Shown: piece by piece, positions 1-8,430 of the stretch | Layout of the letters: every line of letters starts with the position of its first letter | Position numbering within the stretch: position 1 is the stretch's first letter | Assembly: GCA_965372405.1 (NCBI GenBank) | Contig: CBDVCE010000015.1 | Location: forward strand, 1-64,000 | Reading direction: 5' to 3' | Source of the DNA: Sunxiuqinia sp965372405 | GTDB lineage: Bacteria; Bacteroidota; Bacteroidia; Bacteroidales; Prolixibacteraceae | DNA length: 64,000 nucleotides | Notes under the pieces: generated by a model | What the model was told of the DNA's origin: nothing | Databases searched by the model: none | Seen by the model: only the letters and a program-made list of their open reading frames with translations | Translations under genes and position numbers: made by a program

Positions 1-20
1 GTCAACTGACTCTTTTTTGA

Positions 21-46
21 TACCTCGTGGGCTCTGCCCCGGGGTA
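21..46. repeat. REP-like palindromic element
   Basis: An imperfect GC-rich inverted repeat: TACCTCG pairs with CGGGGTA (one T-G wobble) and GGGC pairs with GCCC around a TCT loop, with one bulged T. It stands out from the AT-rich surroundings. Hairpins of this type are common intergenic repeats in Bacteroidota genomes. No transposase is nearby. It could also act in transcript ends, but no T-run follows closely. Confidence 0.5.
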
Positions 47-139
47 GTTCATTTGGGTATGGAAAAAGAGGTAAAACTTTTTGAAATAAAAAGTAATTAC
101 CTCTTCTGTAAAAACACTCTTAAGCCAGTTGGTTAATGT

Positions 140-568
140 CTAAAGATCTTTTCGAGCCAGATAACTGGTGTAGCTAAATATTAGATCCGTGTACTCAGCC
201 TGAATTTTTTCTGCTTCTTCTTTTGAACCTATCTGTTTTATAAACTCGTTCCACCATTTTAAACCATCAGGAGAATACTTCCATTCAAATTCTGAAGGTC
301 CATCTTTCAATGTCCATATTAGCATTAAATCATATTCGCCAGACATGAACCAAATCATTTCAGGAGCCATCGTTTCTGCAGCTTTGCCTGATTCCTGGTA
401 TAGTTTGATGATTTCTTTGGCTCGTTTCATCTTTCCAGGTTTGTAGTCAACAAGTACGACTTTATGCCAGCTTACATTTTCATACTTGGTAGGTTTCATT
501 TCTTCTTGTGCGATTGCACCTGATGCTATGAACAGCATCACAAAAAGTAGTAGGGAGATTTTTTTCAT
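140..568 (-). CDS. Small secreted protein of unknown function
   Basis: A 142-residue protein with a clear Sec signal peptide (MKK, hydrophobic core to about residue 20, cleavage after SGAIA-Q). The mature part is charged and rich in W, Y, E and K. It contains a stretch resembling a ferredoxin-like alpha/beta (Dabb-type) fold: VSWHKVVLVDYKPGKMKRAKEI, helix, then MIWFMSGEYDLMLIW. I do not recognise a named family. It is transcribed away from surE as a single gene and is probably periplasmic. The fold suggestion is inference; the signal peptide is directly visible. Confidence 0.75.
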   Translation of the reverse strand: MKKISLLLFVMLFIASGAIAQEEMKPTKYENVSWHKVVLVDYKPGKMKRAKEIIKLYQESGKAAETMAPEMIWFMSGEYDLMLIWTLKDGPSEFEWKYSPDGLKWWNEFIKQIGSKEEAEKIQAEYTDLIFSYTSYLARKDL

Positions 569-883
569 ACACCGTAAAATTTATAATTAGTAGTTGTTAA
601 ATAAATAAAAGCCGACCCGAAGGTTGATTTTTGGTGAATGAGAGGAAGGGGGCAATTCGGTTTTAATTATCAACAAGTTACAATCTATTTAGAATAAATC
701 AAAATAAACTCAGAGGCATTATTGGGTCGTTTTGTAAATTATTTATTGAATGTGTCATTTGTATTTGAAAGGAAACTGAAATGCTGAGTTCCTGTAATAC
801 TGTAGGTTTTTGAAATTTGTTTTTTGCTTATTGGAATTTCTTATAAAGGATTGGATTATATTTGTGATTCAAAATAATAAAAC
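569..883. other. Divergent intergenic region
   Basis: This 315-bp AT-rich region separates the minus-strand secreted-protein gene from surE. I see no gene or repeat in it. The surE-proximal end holds a TATATTTG element at 857-864, which fits the Bacteroidota -7 consensus TAnnTTTG. A TTGG lies about 23 bp upstream (831-834), slightly too far for an ideal -33 element. Confidence 0.5.
831..864 (+). promoter_or_regulatory. Probable sigma-A-type promoter of surE
   Basis: TATATTTG at 857-864 matches the Bacteroidota -7 consensus TAnnTTTG, 19 bp before the surE start codon. A TTGG at 831 is the best -33 candidate, but the 23-bp spacing is longer than the usual 19-21. The short leader suggests a leader of only about 10-15 nt. 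Confidence 0.4.
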
Positions 884-1645
884 ATGAATAAAACTCCCCT
901 GATTTTAATTTCGAATGATGATGGAATACATGCAAAAGGTTTAAAAGAGTTAACCGAGGTAATGCGACTTTTTGGTGAAGTTTTAGTAGTTGCACCAGAA
1001 GTACCAATGTCTGGAATGTCGGGGGCGATAACTGTTGATAAACCGTTACGTACTGTGAAAGTTGCTGAAGAGGAGGGGCATACTGCATACAAATGCAATG
1101 GAACTCCGGTTGATTGTGTTAAACTTGGTTTTAATCAGCTAACTAATAGACCTCCAGATTTTGTAGTGTCCGGGATAAATCATGGGGCAAATTCATCAGT
1201 AAGTGTAGTTTATTCTGGAACTATGGGAGCTGCTATTGAAGGGTGTTTACATGGTGTTCCTTCTATTGGTTTTTCACTTTGCGATTATGCCGCTGATGCT
1301 GACTTTTCAAAAGCAAAAATGACAGTTGCTCGTATTTTCCAATCGATATTTGAACAGGGACTACCCCTTTTCACATGTTTAAATGTAAACATTCCAAAAG
1401 GCGATGTGAAGGGTGTGAAACTATCCAGACAAACCAAAGGAAAGTGGATGGAAGAATTTGAAAAAAGAACTGATCCTCATTCCCGAGATTATTATTGGCT
1501 GAGCGGTTATTTTAAAAACTTTGAGCCTGAAGTTGAGGGCACAGACCTATTTGCATTGGAAAATCAGTTTGCCTCAATTGTGCCAATAAATGTTGATATG
1601 ACTTGTTTTGAAACACTTGAACAAATGAAAAACTGGAAATTCTGA
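884..1645 (+). CDS. surE: 5'/3'-nucleotidase SurE
   Basis: SurE is a metal-dependent nucleoside monophosphate phosphatase of the cytoplasm. The 253-residue length is normal. The N-terminus has the family signature LISNDDGI, with N11, D12 and D13 forming the metal site, followed by the SGMSG loop and SGINHGANSS, which supplies the remaining metal and substrate ligands. The ATG at 884 directly follows an AATAAAAC leader with no Shine-Dalgarno site. It overlaps the next gene by one base (TGATG), so it heads the surE, small membrane protein, lpxB transcription unit. Confidence 0.95.
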   Translation: MNKTPLILISNDDGIHAKGLKELTEVMRLFGEVLVVAPEVPMSGMSGAITVDKPLRTVKVAEEEGHTAYKCNGTPVDCVKLGFNQLTNRPPDFVVSGINHGANSSVSVVYSGTMGAAIEGCLHGVPSIGFSLCDYAADADFSKAKMTVARIFQSIFEQGLPLFTCLNVNIPKGDVKGVKLSRQTKGKWMEEFEKRTDPHSRDYYWLSGYFKNFEPEVEGTDLFALENQFASIVPINVDMTCFETLEQMKNWKF

Positions 1646-1947
1646 TGAGTGAAAATCCTCCGAAAGATATCAGTAAAATAAAGCATGGCTTTTTTCCCGG
1701 GATTATTTTCCCATTAATCATTTTCATGGTGCTTTATTTGGTTCAGTATAAAGAAGTCTCTTTTAAAAATTATATGCAGTCAATGTGGCAGTTTCAATTA
1801 CTATTTAAGCTGCTTTCACTTTGCGTTGTTCCTAACTTAATATTATTCCTGTATTACTATAAACAAAAAAAAGATATGGCCGCCAGAGGAGTTTTAATGG
1901 CCACCTTTATTTATGCTTTTTTGGTTTTAATTTCAAAGGTAATCTGA
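1645..1947 (+). CDS. Small membrane protein between surE and lpxB
   Basis: A 100-residue protein with three hydrophobic segments (about residues 18-33, 50-68 and 82-99) separated by Lys-rich loops (YKQKKD), consistent with an inner-membrane protein. It starts at an ATG that overlaps the surE stop codon, and its stop is one base from the lpxB start, so translational coupling is likely. I cannot assign a function. Its position suggests co-expression with lipid A synthesis, which is inference. Confidence 0.8.
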   Translation: MSENPPKDISKIKHGFFPGIIFPLIIFMVLYLVQYKEVSFKNYMQSMWQFQLLFKLLSLCVVPNLILFLYYYKQKKDMAARGVLMATFIYAFLVLISKVI

Positions 1948-1948
1948 T

Positions 1949-3082
1949 ATGAAGTATTATTTCATAGCTGGTGAGGCATCTGGCGATTTACATGCTTCAA
2001 ACCTAATCAAAGAGTTGGTTAAAGAAGATCAGAATGCTCTAATTAGGGGTTTTGGCGGCGAGTTGATGGAGCAAGCTGGAATGAAGTTGAGTACGCACTA
2101 TCGGGAAATGGCATTTATGGGTTTTATTCCTGTGCTGATGAATCTGAAAACCATTAAGAGAAATTTTGATATCTGCGAAAAGGATATTTTAGATTTTCAG
2201 CCTGACGTTTTAGTATTGGTTGATTACCCGGGTTTTAACTTAAGAATTGCTGAATTTGCCAAGAAAAATGGGATTAAAGTTTTTTACTACATATCTCCAA
2301 AAATATGGGTATGGAAAAAACATCGTATCAAGAAAATACGAGCTTTTGTAGATGAAATGTTTACCATTCTCCCATTTGAAACCGAATTTTATAAGAATCT
2401 CAATTTTGAAGTGAACTATGTTGGTAATCCAGTGCTGGATTCGGTAGTTGAAAAATTGAAACCTGTTGATTTTGAAGCTTTCATTAACGAGAATAAATTG
2501 AATAATAAACCAATTATTGCAATGTTACCGGGTAGTCGTTTGCAAGAAATTAAATCGCTTCTACCTAGAATGCTGAAGGCTGCGTCTGTATTTAGAGATT
2601 ATCAAATGATAGTAACTGCTGCTCCTAATATTGATCAGGGACTTTACGATGAACTATTGAATGGATACGATGCAAATTTGGTTTTCGATAAAACTTATCA
2701 GGTATTGCAACATGCAGATGTGGCTGTATTGGCAAGTGGAACGGTTTCTCTGGAGGCTGGAGTTATTAAAACTCCACAAATTGTTTGTTACCGTATGGCT
2801 GGAGGTTTATTGTTTTATTTCATTGGCAAATGGTTTTTGAAAATTACGAAGGTGTCATTGGTCAATATTATTCTTGGCAGGTGGGCTATTCGAGAGCTTT
2901 TGCAGCATCATTGTTCTGTAACAAATATCCGTAAAGAATTGGAGCTTATTTTAAATGATAATAAACACAGGGAAGAAATATTTAAAAGCTATGATGAACT
3001 TCACAAAAAACTAGGTAATCCCGGAGCATCTGCCCGAGCTGCTAAATTAATAGTTGCTAGGTTGTCAAGTATGCTTTCCTGA
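1949..3082 (+). CDS. lpxB: Lipid-A-disaccharide synthase
   Basis: LpxB is the peripheral membrane GT19 enzyme that joins UDP-2,3-diacylglucosamine to lipid X, giving the lipid A disaccharide. The protein has 377 residues, the normal family length. It opens with YYFIAGEASGDLHASNLI, the hallmark GEASGD motif. It also carries VLVDYPGFNLRIA, YYISPKIWVWK, ALLPGSR-like MLPGSRLQEI and ASGTVSLEAG, all conserved in the family. The start follows the preceding stop by one base. It is the last clear member of the surE cluster; gldFG begins 75 bp later. Confidence 0.96.
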   Translation: MKYYFIAGEASGDLHASNLIKELVKEDQNALIRGFGGELMEQAGMKLSTHYREMAFMGFIPVLMNLKTIKRNFDICEKDILDFQPDVLVLVDYPGFNLRIAEFAKKNGIKVFYYISPKIWVWKKHRIKKIRAFVDEMFTILPFETEFYKNLNFEVNYVGNPVLDSVVEKLKPVDFEAFINENKLNNKPIIAMLPGSRLQEIKSLLPRMLKAASVFRDYQMIVTAAPNIDQGLYDELLNGYDANLVFDKTYQVLQHADVAVLASGTVSLEAGVIKTPQIVCYRMAGGLLFYFIGKWFLKITKVSLVNIILGRWAIRELLQHHCSVTNIRKELELILNDNKHREEIFKSYDELHKKLGNPGASARAAKLIVARLSSMLS

Positions 3083-3157
3083 ATCTTGATTCTTGTGCAT
3101 GACTTTTTGTCCCTAATTCTTTCCTATCTTCGTTTTTACAAAAACAAAAACAACAGT

Positions 3158-5569
3158 ATGTTTAGTTTATTTCGAAAAGAAATCATCAGTTTTTTTGGTT
3201 CACTGACTGGGTATTTGATTGCCTTTGTTTTTTTGATTGGGAATGGATTGTTTTTATGGGTGTTCCCCGGCAGTTTTAATATTCTTGAAAGTGGTTATGC
3301 AAGTTTGGATGGTTACTTCTCTTTAGCTCCATGGATTTTTTTATTTCTGATTCCTGCGCTCACTATGCGTTTATTAGCAGAAGAAAAACGGCTGGGTACT
3401 CTGGAAATTTTGGTGACCCGACCGTTGTCGCTGTTTCAGCTTGTCTGGGCAAAATATTTGGCAGGACTAGTTTTAGTTGTGATATGTTTGTTACCAACTC
3501 TCATTTATTTTTATTCCATTTATGTGCTCGGCAATCCTACTGGGAATTGGGATGGAGGTGCTGCCTGGGGTTCATTTATTGGTCTGTTTTTGTTAGCTGC
3601 AGTTTACGTAGCAATTGGATTGTTTTCGTCTTCGTTAACAGATAATCCGGTTTTTGCTTTTGTACTTGCCTTATTTCTTTCCTTTGTCTTCTATCTTGGT
3701 TTTGAATTTATTGGAAGCCTTAATTTATCAATAGAACTTATTGGGTTTTTACTTCAGTTTGGGATAAATGAACATTATTTGTCAATAAGCAGAGGAGTTG
3801 TTGATTCAAGGGACGTAATTTATTTTATTCTGCTTGTTTTTTTCTTCTTGGTTTTGACCAGCTTGACACTGCAGTCAACGCAAAAGAAACTGAAAAAGCA
3901 GATTCGTAAATTGATTGTTTTGACAGTTGTTGTGGTCTTGATTTCATATGTGTCCAGCTTCTGGTTTTTTCGTATTGATTTAACTTCTGAGAATAGATTT
4001 AGCCTTTCTGATTTGTCGAAAGAAATGGTTCACAAGCTTGAGGCCCCAATTAAAGTTGATTTATTTCTGGATGGTGAATTGCCACCGGGTTTTCAAAAGT
4101 TGCAGCAGGCCGTTGAGGAAAAGATTCAGGATATTAATGCATATTCAAGTGAACGGATTCGTTTCGAATTGCATGATCCTTATGAAATGACCGCCAATCA
4201 GAAAGAACGAAATAAATTGTTTGACCGATTGGTAGATCTGGGTTTAAAACCAACTGATATCAGACTGAGCAGAGATGAAGGTACAGTAACACAACGTATT
4301 TTCCCCGGGGCAGTTATTCGCTACAAAGATTTTGAATTAGGAATAAACCTCCTCAAAAATAATCCATCGTTACCTGCAGATGTCAATTTGAATAATTCTG
4401 TAGAAACTTTGGAGTTTGAATTCATTCGGGCGTTTCAGCAATTAATGTCTGATGAGAAGAATGTGGTTGCCTTTTTATCCGGACACGAAGAGTTGAGCCG
4501 AATGGAAACTTTTGATATTCGTCAGACATTGCTTGAGAATTTTGAGGTAAAGGATTTACATGCTTCAGAATTGATAAAAGGAACAAGCTTTCCAAAAGCG
4601 TTGATTGTTGCTGATCCCAATCGTCCATTCTCTGAAAAAGATAAATTCAACATCGATCAATATTTAATGCGTGGAGGAAATCTTTTGTGGTTTGTTGATC
4701 CAGTGCAAGTTAGTCTGGATAGCCTTAGTCGTGGAGAAACCACTTTATCTTTTCCTCGGGATCTTAACCTGGACGATCAGCTTTTTCGATATGGAATTCG
4801 TTTAAATCCAAACCTTCTGCAAGATGTGGATTGTTTGATGATTCCGGTAAATACTGCTCCGGTTGGTTCTCCTGCAAAATACACGCCTGCTCCCTGGTAT
4901 TATTCACCTTTGTTAAGTCCGGCAAATCATGAGATTGGACGAAGTTTGAATAAAATAAAATCAGAATTTGTAAGTGTTATTGATACTGTGGGGAAAAATC
5001 CAGCACTCAGAAAGTCGATTATTTTGCAATCATCAGTTTATTCCAGACAGATTAGAACGCCTTTTGAAGTAAGCTTGCAGAGTATTAATAACCCTCCATC
5101 ACGAAGTTTATTTAACGAGAAAAATTTGCCAGTTGGCGTTTTAATTGAAGGTGTTTTCCCATCTGCATTTCAAAACCGAATGATTGATGAACTTAATACT
5201 TCAAACCTTGATGTTCTCGCAGAATCGAAGCCTGCAAAAATGATAGTATTTGCTGATGGAAGTTTGATTGCCAATCAAGTAAGTCGACGAAATGGGAAGC
5301 CTCAGCCTATGCCACTTGGTTTTGATAGATATTCACAGCAAACATTTGGCAACAAAGAATTCCTTGTAAATGCAATCAATTATTTGTGTGATGAAACGGG
5401 GATTATGTCACTTCGTTCAAGGGTATTTAAAATTCGTTTATTAGATAAGGTTAAAATTCGGGAACAACGTTTGTTTTGGCAACTACTAAATGTCGTACTT
5501 CCATTGGTGCTGATTTCTACCTTTGGCCTGATTTTCAATCTTCTCCGCAGACGTAAATACCATCGTTAA
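3158..5569 (+). CDS. gldFG: Fused GldF-GldG ABC transporter protein
   Basis: A single 803-residue protein that combines two normally separate gliding ABC-transporter components. Residues 1 to about 240 form an ABC-2 permease like GldF (MFSLFRKEIISFFGSLTGYL, six hydrophobic segments, and LAEEKRLGTLEILVTRPLS, a conserved ABC-2 motif). After a transmembrane segment, residues from about 260 resemble GldG: SENRFSLSDLS, DLFLDGELPPGF, VVAFLSGHEE, LLWFVDPV and a C-terminal membrane anchor before RRRKYHR. I start it at the ATG at 3158 because it matches the usual GldF N-terminus; an in-frame TTG at 3086 would add 24 poorly conserved residues. No ATPase (GldA) gene is in the window. Whether it drives gliding or another envelope process is not shown by sequence. 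Confidence 0.85.
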   Translation: MFSLFRKEIISFFGSLTGYLIAFVFLIGNGLFLWVFPGSFNILESGYASLDGYFSLAPWIFLFLIPALTMRLLAEEKRLGTLEILVTRPLSLFQLVWAKYLAGLVLVVICLLPTLIYFYSIYVLGNPTGNWDGGAAWGSFIGLFLLAAVYVAIGLFSSSLTDNPVFAFVLALFLSFVFYLGFEFIGSLNLSIELIGFLLQFGINEHYLSISRGVVDSRDVIYFILLVFFFLVLTSLTLQSTQKKLKKQIRKLIVLTVVVVLISYVSSFWFFRIDLTSENRFSLSDLSKEMVHKLEAPIKVDLFLDGELPPGFQKLQQAVEEKIQDINAYSSERIRFELHDPYEMTANQKERNKLFDRLVDLGLKPTDIRLSRDEGTVTQRIFPGAVIRYKDFELGINLLKNNPSLPADVNLNNSVETLEFEFIRAFQQLMSDEKNVVAFLSGHEELSRMETFDIRQTLLENFEVKDLHASELIKGTSFPKALIVADPNRPFSEKDKFNIDQYLMRGGNLLWFVDPVQVSLDSLSRGETTLSFPRDLNLDDQLFRYGIRLNPNLLQDVDCLMIPVNTAPVGSPAKYTPAPWYYSPLLSPANHEIGRSLNKIKSEFVSVIDTVGKNPALRKSIILQSSVYSRQIRTPFEVSLQSINNPPSRSLFNEKNLPVGVLIEGVFPSAFQNRMIDELNTSNLDVLAESKPAKMIVFADGSLIANQVSRRNGKPQPMPLGFDRYSQQTFGNKEFLVNAINYLCDETGIMSLRSRVFKIRLLDKVKIREQRLFWQLLNVVLPLVLISTFGLIFNLLRRRKYHR

Positions 5570-5641
5570 TTCTTTTGTAATAAATAGTGAACGCGAAGCA
5601 TAGGTTTAAAAAAGCAAAGTTTGTATATTCGTATAATTCTG

Positions 5642-5670
5642 AATGCAGGGATTTCGTTATGAACTGCATT
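5642..5670. promoter_or_regulatory. Inverted repeat upstream of dnaN
   Basis: Perfect 7-bp arms AATGCAG (5642-5648) and CTGCATT (5664-5670) with a 15-bp loop, ending 40 bp before the dnaN start codon. It could be an operator or a small leader hairpin. It could also be chance, since the arms are short. Confidence 0.3.
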
Positions 5671-5710
5671 GTACAACTAAAAGATAAACAAAACCTTAAA
5701 GAATATATCA

Positions 5711-6841
5711 ATGAAATTTGTTGTTTCCAGTACCGAATTACTAAGCCATCTGAATGCTATTAGTAAGGTGATTAGTTCGAAGAATACCTTACCCATTTTG
5801 GATAATTATTTATTTCAGCTGGAAGATAATCGTTTGACGATTACAGCTTCGGATTTAGAATCAACTTTAATTACAAGTATTGAATTAGACAATACCGAAG
5901 GAACTGGTGATGTTGCTATTCCTGCTAAGTTGTTGAACGATACGTTGAAAGAGTTCCCGGAGCAGCCACTTACTTTTCAAATTGAACTGGATAACTTTGC
6001 CATTGATATTTACTCTGAAAATGGCAAATTCAGTATTGTTGGGCAAAATGGTGAAGATTTTCCACAGTTGCCACAACTCAATGAAGATGCTGCTTCAACA
6101 ATTAACGTAAACCATAACGTGTTGATGCATGGAATCAGTAAAACCTTATTTGCAACTGCTGACGATGAACTTCGTCCGGTGATGAATGGGATTTTTATTG
6201 AACTTGGGAAGGAAGATCTGGCTTTTGTTGCTTCTGATGCACACAAATTAGTTCGTTATAGAAGAAGTGATGCCAAAGCTGAAGTTGAGTCATCTTTTAT
6301 TCTTCCTAAAAAACCTGCAGGTTTACTAAAGAATCTTCTTCCTAAAGAAGAGTTTGATGTTAAACTTCAGTTCGACGACAAAAATGCCTTTTTTACACTT
6401 AGTAATTATAAACTGATTTGCCGTTTGGTTGAGGGTAATTACCCAAGCTACAACTCAGTAATTCCAACCAATAATCCGAATAAATTGATCGTTGATCGTT
6501 TGGAGTTATTCAATACTATCAAACGTGTTTCTGTATTTGCGAATCAGGCAAGTAACCTGATTAAATTACATATTGACGACAGCCAATTAGTGGTTTCGGC
6601 TCAGGATGTAGATTTCTCTATTTCTGCGGTTGAACGCTTAAAATGCCAATATGAAGGTGAAGAAATTGAAATCGGATTTAAATCGACTTTCTTGTTGGAG
6701 ATACTTTCTAATATTTCCAGTTCTGAAGTGAAAGTTGAGCTTTCTGATCCAACTCGTGCCGGGCTAATGTTGCCTGCAGCAAAAGAGTTCGATGAAGAAG
6801 ATGTTTTGATGCTCCTCATGCCGATGATGATTAATGCGTAA
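5711..6841 (+). CDS. dnaN: DNA polymerase III beta subunit (sliding clamp)
   Basis: The beta clamp encircles DNA and tethers polymerase III and other clamp-binding proteins. The 376-residue length and three-domain pattern are typical. It starts MKFVVSSTELLSHLNAISKVISSKNTLPIL, has the central FATADDELRPVMNGIFIEL block (family: R PVLxG) and LVRYRRSDA, and ends in the canonical MLPAAKEFDEEDVLMLLMPM tail, where the equivalent of MPMRL forms the clamp pocket. It sits alone, away from dnaA, followed by a terminator. The exonuclease gene downstream suggests loose clustering of replication and repair functions. Confidence 0.97.
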   Translation: MKFVVSSTELLSHLNAISKVISSKNTLPILDNYLFQLEDNRLTITASDLESTLITSIELDNTEGTGDVAIPAKLLNDTLKEFPEQPLTFQIELDNFAIDIYSENGKFSIVGQNGEDFPQLPQLNEDAASTINVNHNVLMHGISKTLFATADDELRPVMNGIFIELGKEDLAFVASDAHKLVRYRRSDAKAEVESSFILPKKPAGLLKNLLPKEEFDVKLQFDDKNAFFTLSNYKLICRLVEGNYPSYNSVIPTNNPNKLIVDRLELFNTIKRVSVFANQASNLIKLHIDDSQLVVSAQDVDFSISAVERLKCQYEGEEIEIGFKSTFLLEILSNISSSEVKVELSDPTRAGLMLPAAKEFDEEDVLMLLMPMMINA

Positions 6842-6866
6842 TAATAAATTGCATAAATAGAATAAG

Positions 6867-6894
6867 CCTAACAGATTTTTTTGTTAGGTTTTTT
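6867..6894 (+). terminator. Intrinsic terminator of dnaN
   Basis: CCTAACA (6867-6873) pairs with TGTTAGG (6882-6888) around an AT-rich loop and is followed by six T. It lies 26 bp after the dnaN stop codon. Confidence 0.8.
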
Positions 6895-6921
6895 CATTTT
6901 TTAACTCATAATTTATAATCG

Positions 6922-7728
6922 ATGAAGTTGAATTTAAGAAACCCACTGGTTTTTCTGGATCTCGAAACAACAGGGATTAATATTGTTACGGATCGAATTG
7001 TGGAGATTGCATTGTTGAAAATTAATCCTGACGGAACAGAAGAAGAAAAGGAAATGCGGATAAATCCTGAAAAGCCAATTCCACCTCATGTTAGTGATAT
7101 TCACGGAATTTTTGATGAGGATATAAAGGATGAACCTACATTTAAGGAAGTTGCAAAATCATTGGCAAAGTTTATTGAAGGCTGTGATTTAGCGGGGTTC
7201 AATTCCAATCGATTTGACATTCCACTTTTGGCTGAAGAATTTCTTCGGGTAGATGTGGATGTTGATTTTAAAAAGAGAAAATTTATTGATGTGCAGGCCA
7301 TTTTCCATAAAATGGAGAAACGAACATTGGTCGCAGCTTATAAGTTCTACTGTCAGCAAGAACTTATTAATGCACATAGTGCTATGGCAGACACCAAAGC
7401 AACTTATGAAGTGTTAAAATCTCAACTGGATTTATACAGGGAAACCGAATATGATGAAGGTAAAGGGAAGAAAAGCAAGCCTATTGAAAACGATATAAAT
7501 AAGTTAAGCGAGTTTTCATCTTATGATCGTAATGTTGATTTTGTTGGGAGAATTGTGTATAATGAAAATGGAATAGAAGTGTTCAATTTTGGTAAGAATA
7601 AGGGCATTCCTGTGGAGAAAGTTTTACGTGAACAACCTGGTTATTTTGGTTGGATTATTAATAGCGAGTTTCCACTTTATACTAAGAAAGTGTTAACTGC
7701 AATTAAGCTTAGAATGAAAGATAGTTAA
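6922..7728 (+). CDS. DnaQ-family 3'-5' exonuclease
   Basis: The protein has 268 residues. The N-terminal RNase T/DEDD fold shows ExoI FLDLETTGI (D13, E15), the ExoII region GFNSNRFDIPLL and ExoIII HSAMADTKAT, where H and D complete the DEDDh set. The C-terminal part (about 200-265) resembles the DUF3820 module: FGKNKGIPVEK and GYFGWIINSEFPLYTKKVL, found in several Bacteroidota epsilon-like exonucleases. It could be a proofreading epsilon subunit or a stand-alone repair exonuclease. Only 2 bp separate it from the next gene, so the two are probably co-transcribed. Confidence 0.9.
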   Translation: MKLNLRNPLVFLDLETTGINIVTDRIVEIALLKINPDGTEEEKEMRINPEKPIPPHVSDIHGIFDEDIKDEPTFKEVAKSLAKFIEGCDLAGFNSNRFDIPLLAEEFLRVDVDVDFKKRKFIDVQAIFHKMEKRTLVAAYKFYCQQELINAHSAMADTKATYEVLKSQLDLYRETEYDEGKGKKSKPIENDINKLSEFSSYDRNVDFVGRIVYNENGIEVFNFGKNKGIPVEKVLREQPGYFGWIINSEFPLYTKKVLTAIKLRMKDS

Positions 7729-7730
7729 AG

Positions 7731-8345
7731 ATGAAAATCATTTGCATAGGAAGAAATTATGGGGATCATGTTCAGGAGCTAAAAAATGAAATGCCCGATG
7801 AACCTGTTATTTTTATGAAGCCAGATTCTTCATTACTTCGGAATAATGATCCATTTTACATTCCTGAATTTAGTAAAGATGTTCATTATGAGTGCGAATT
7901 GATAGTTCGGATTAATCGTTTAGGAAAAAATATTGAACCACGATTTGCAAGCCGATATTACAGTGAGATTGGATTAGGTATTGATTTTACCGCTCGTGAT
8001 TTACAAACCAAATTGAAGGAAAAAGGTCTTCCCTGGGAGAAAGCAAAAGGATTTGATCGTTCTGCAGCTATTGGCTCTGAATTTGTTTCTATTGAAAGTC
8101 TACCTGATGTAAACTCCATTAAGTTTGAACTTAAAAAAAATGGACAAACTGTACAACGCGGAGACTCAGCATATATGCTTTTCCCATTTGATGATTTAAT
8201 TAGTCAGGTATCAAAATACTATACAATTAAGATTGGTGACTTAATGTATACAGGCACACCTGCAGGAGTTGGTCCCGTAGCAATTGGTGATAGATTAGAA
8301 GGCTTTTTGGAAGGCAAAAAGATGTTTGACATTGATGTGAAATAA
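7731..8345 (+). CDS. Fumarylacetoacetate hydrolase family protein
   Basis: A compact 204-residue FAH-fold enzyme. It carries MKIICIGRNYGDHVQEL at the start, KPDSSLL, the metal-binding VHYECELIVRI (the family's HxE...E ligands), GIDFTARDLQ, GLPWEKAKGFDRSAAIG and TGTPAGVGPV, all family hallmarks. Such short versions act as acylpyruvate hydrolases or oxaloacetate decarboxylases/tautomerases. The exact substrate cannot be told. It starts 2 bp after the exonuclease stop. Confidence 0.92.
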   Translation: MKIICIGRNYGDHVQELKNEMPDEPVIFMKPDSSLLRNNDPFYIPEFSKDVHYECELIVRINRLGKNIEPRFASRYYSEIGLGIDFTARDLQTKLKEKGLPWEKAKGFDRSAAIGSEFVSIESLPDVNSIKFELKKNGQTVQRGDSAYMLFPFDDLISQVSKYYTIKIGDLMYTGTPAGVGPVAIGDRLEGFLEGKKMFDIDVK

Positions 8346-8430
8346 GATTTTACATTTCATATTTCAATCATAACACGAATAAAAGTTTTCTTCGTTTGCT
8401 GATAATGCTAATTTTGTTTCAGCTGAATTT

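Noticed and set aside
3086..3157. TTG-initiated extension of GldFG
   Set aside because: The added 24 residues are unlike GldF N-termini, whereas the ATG at 3158 matches the family start.
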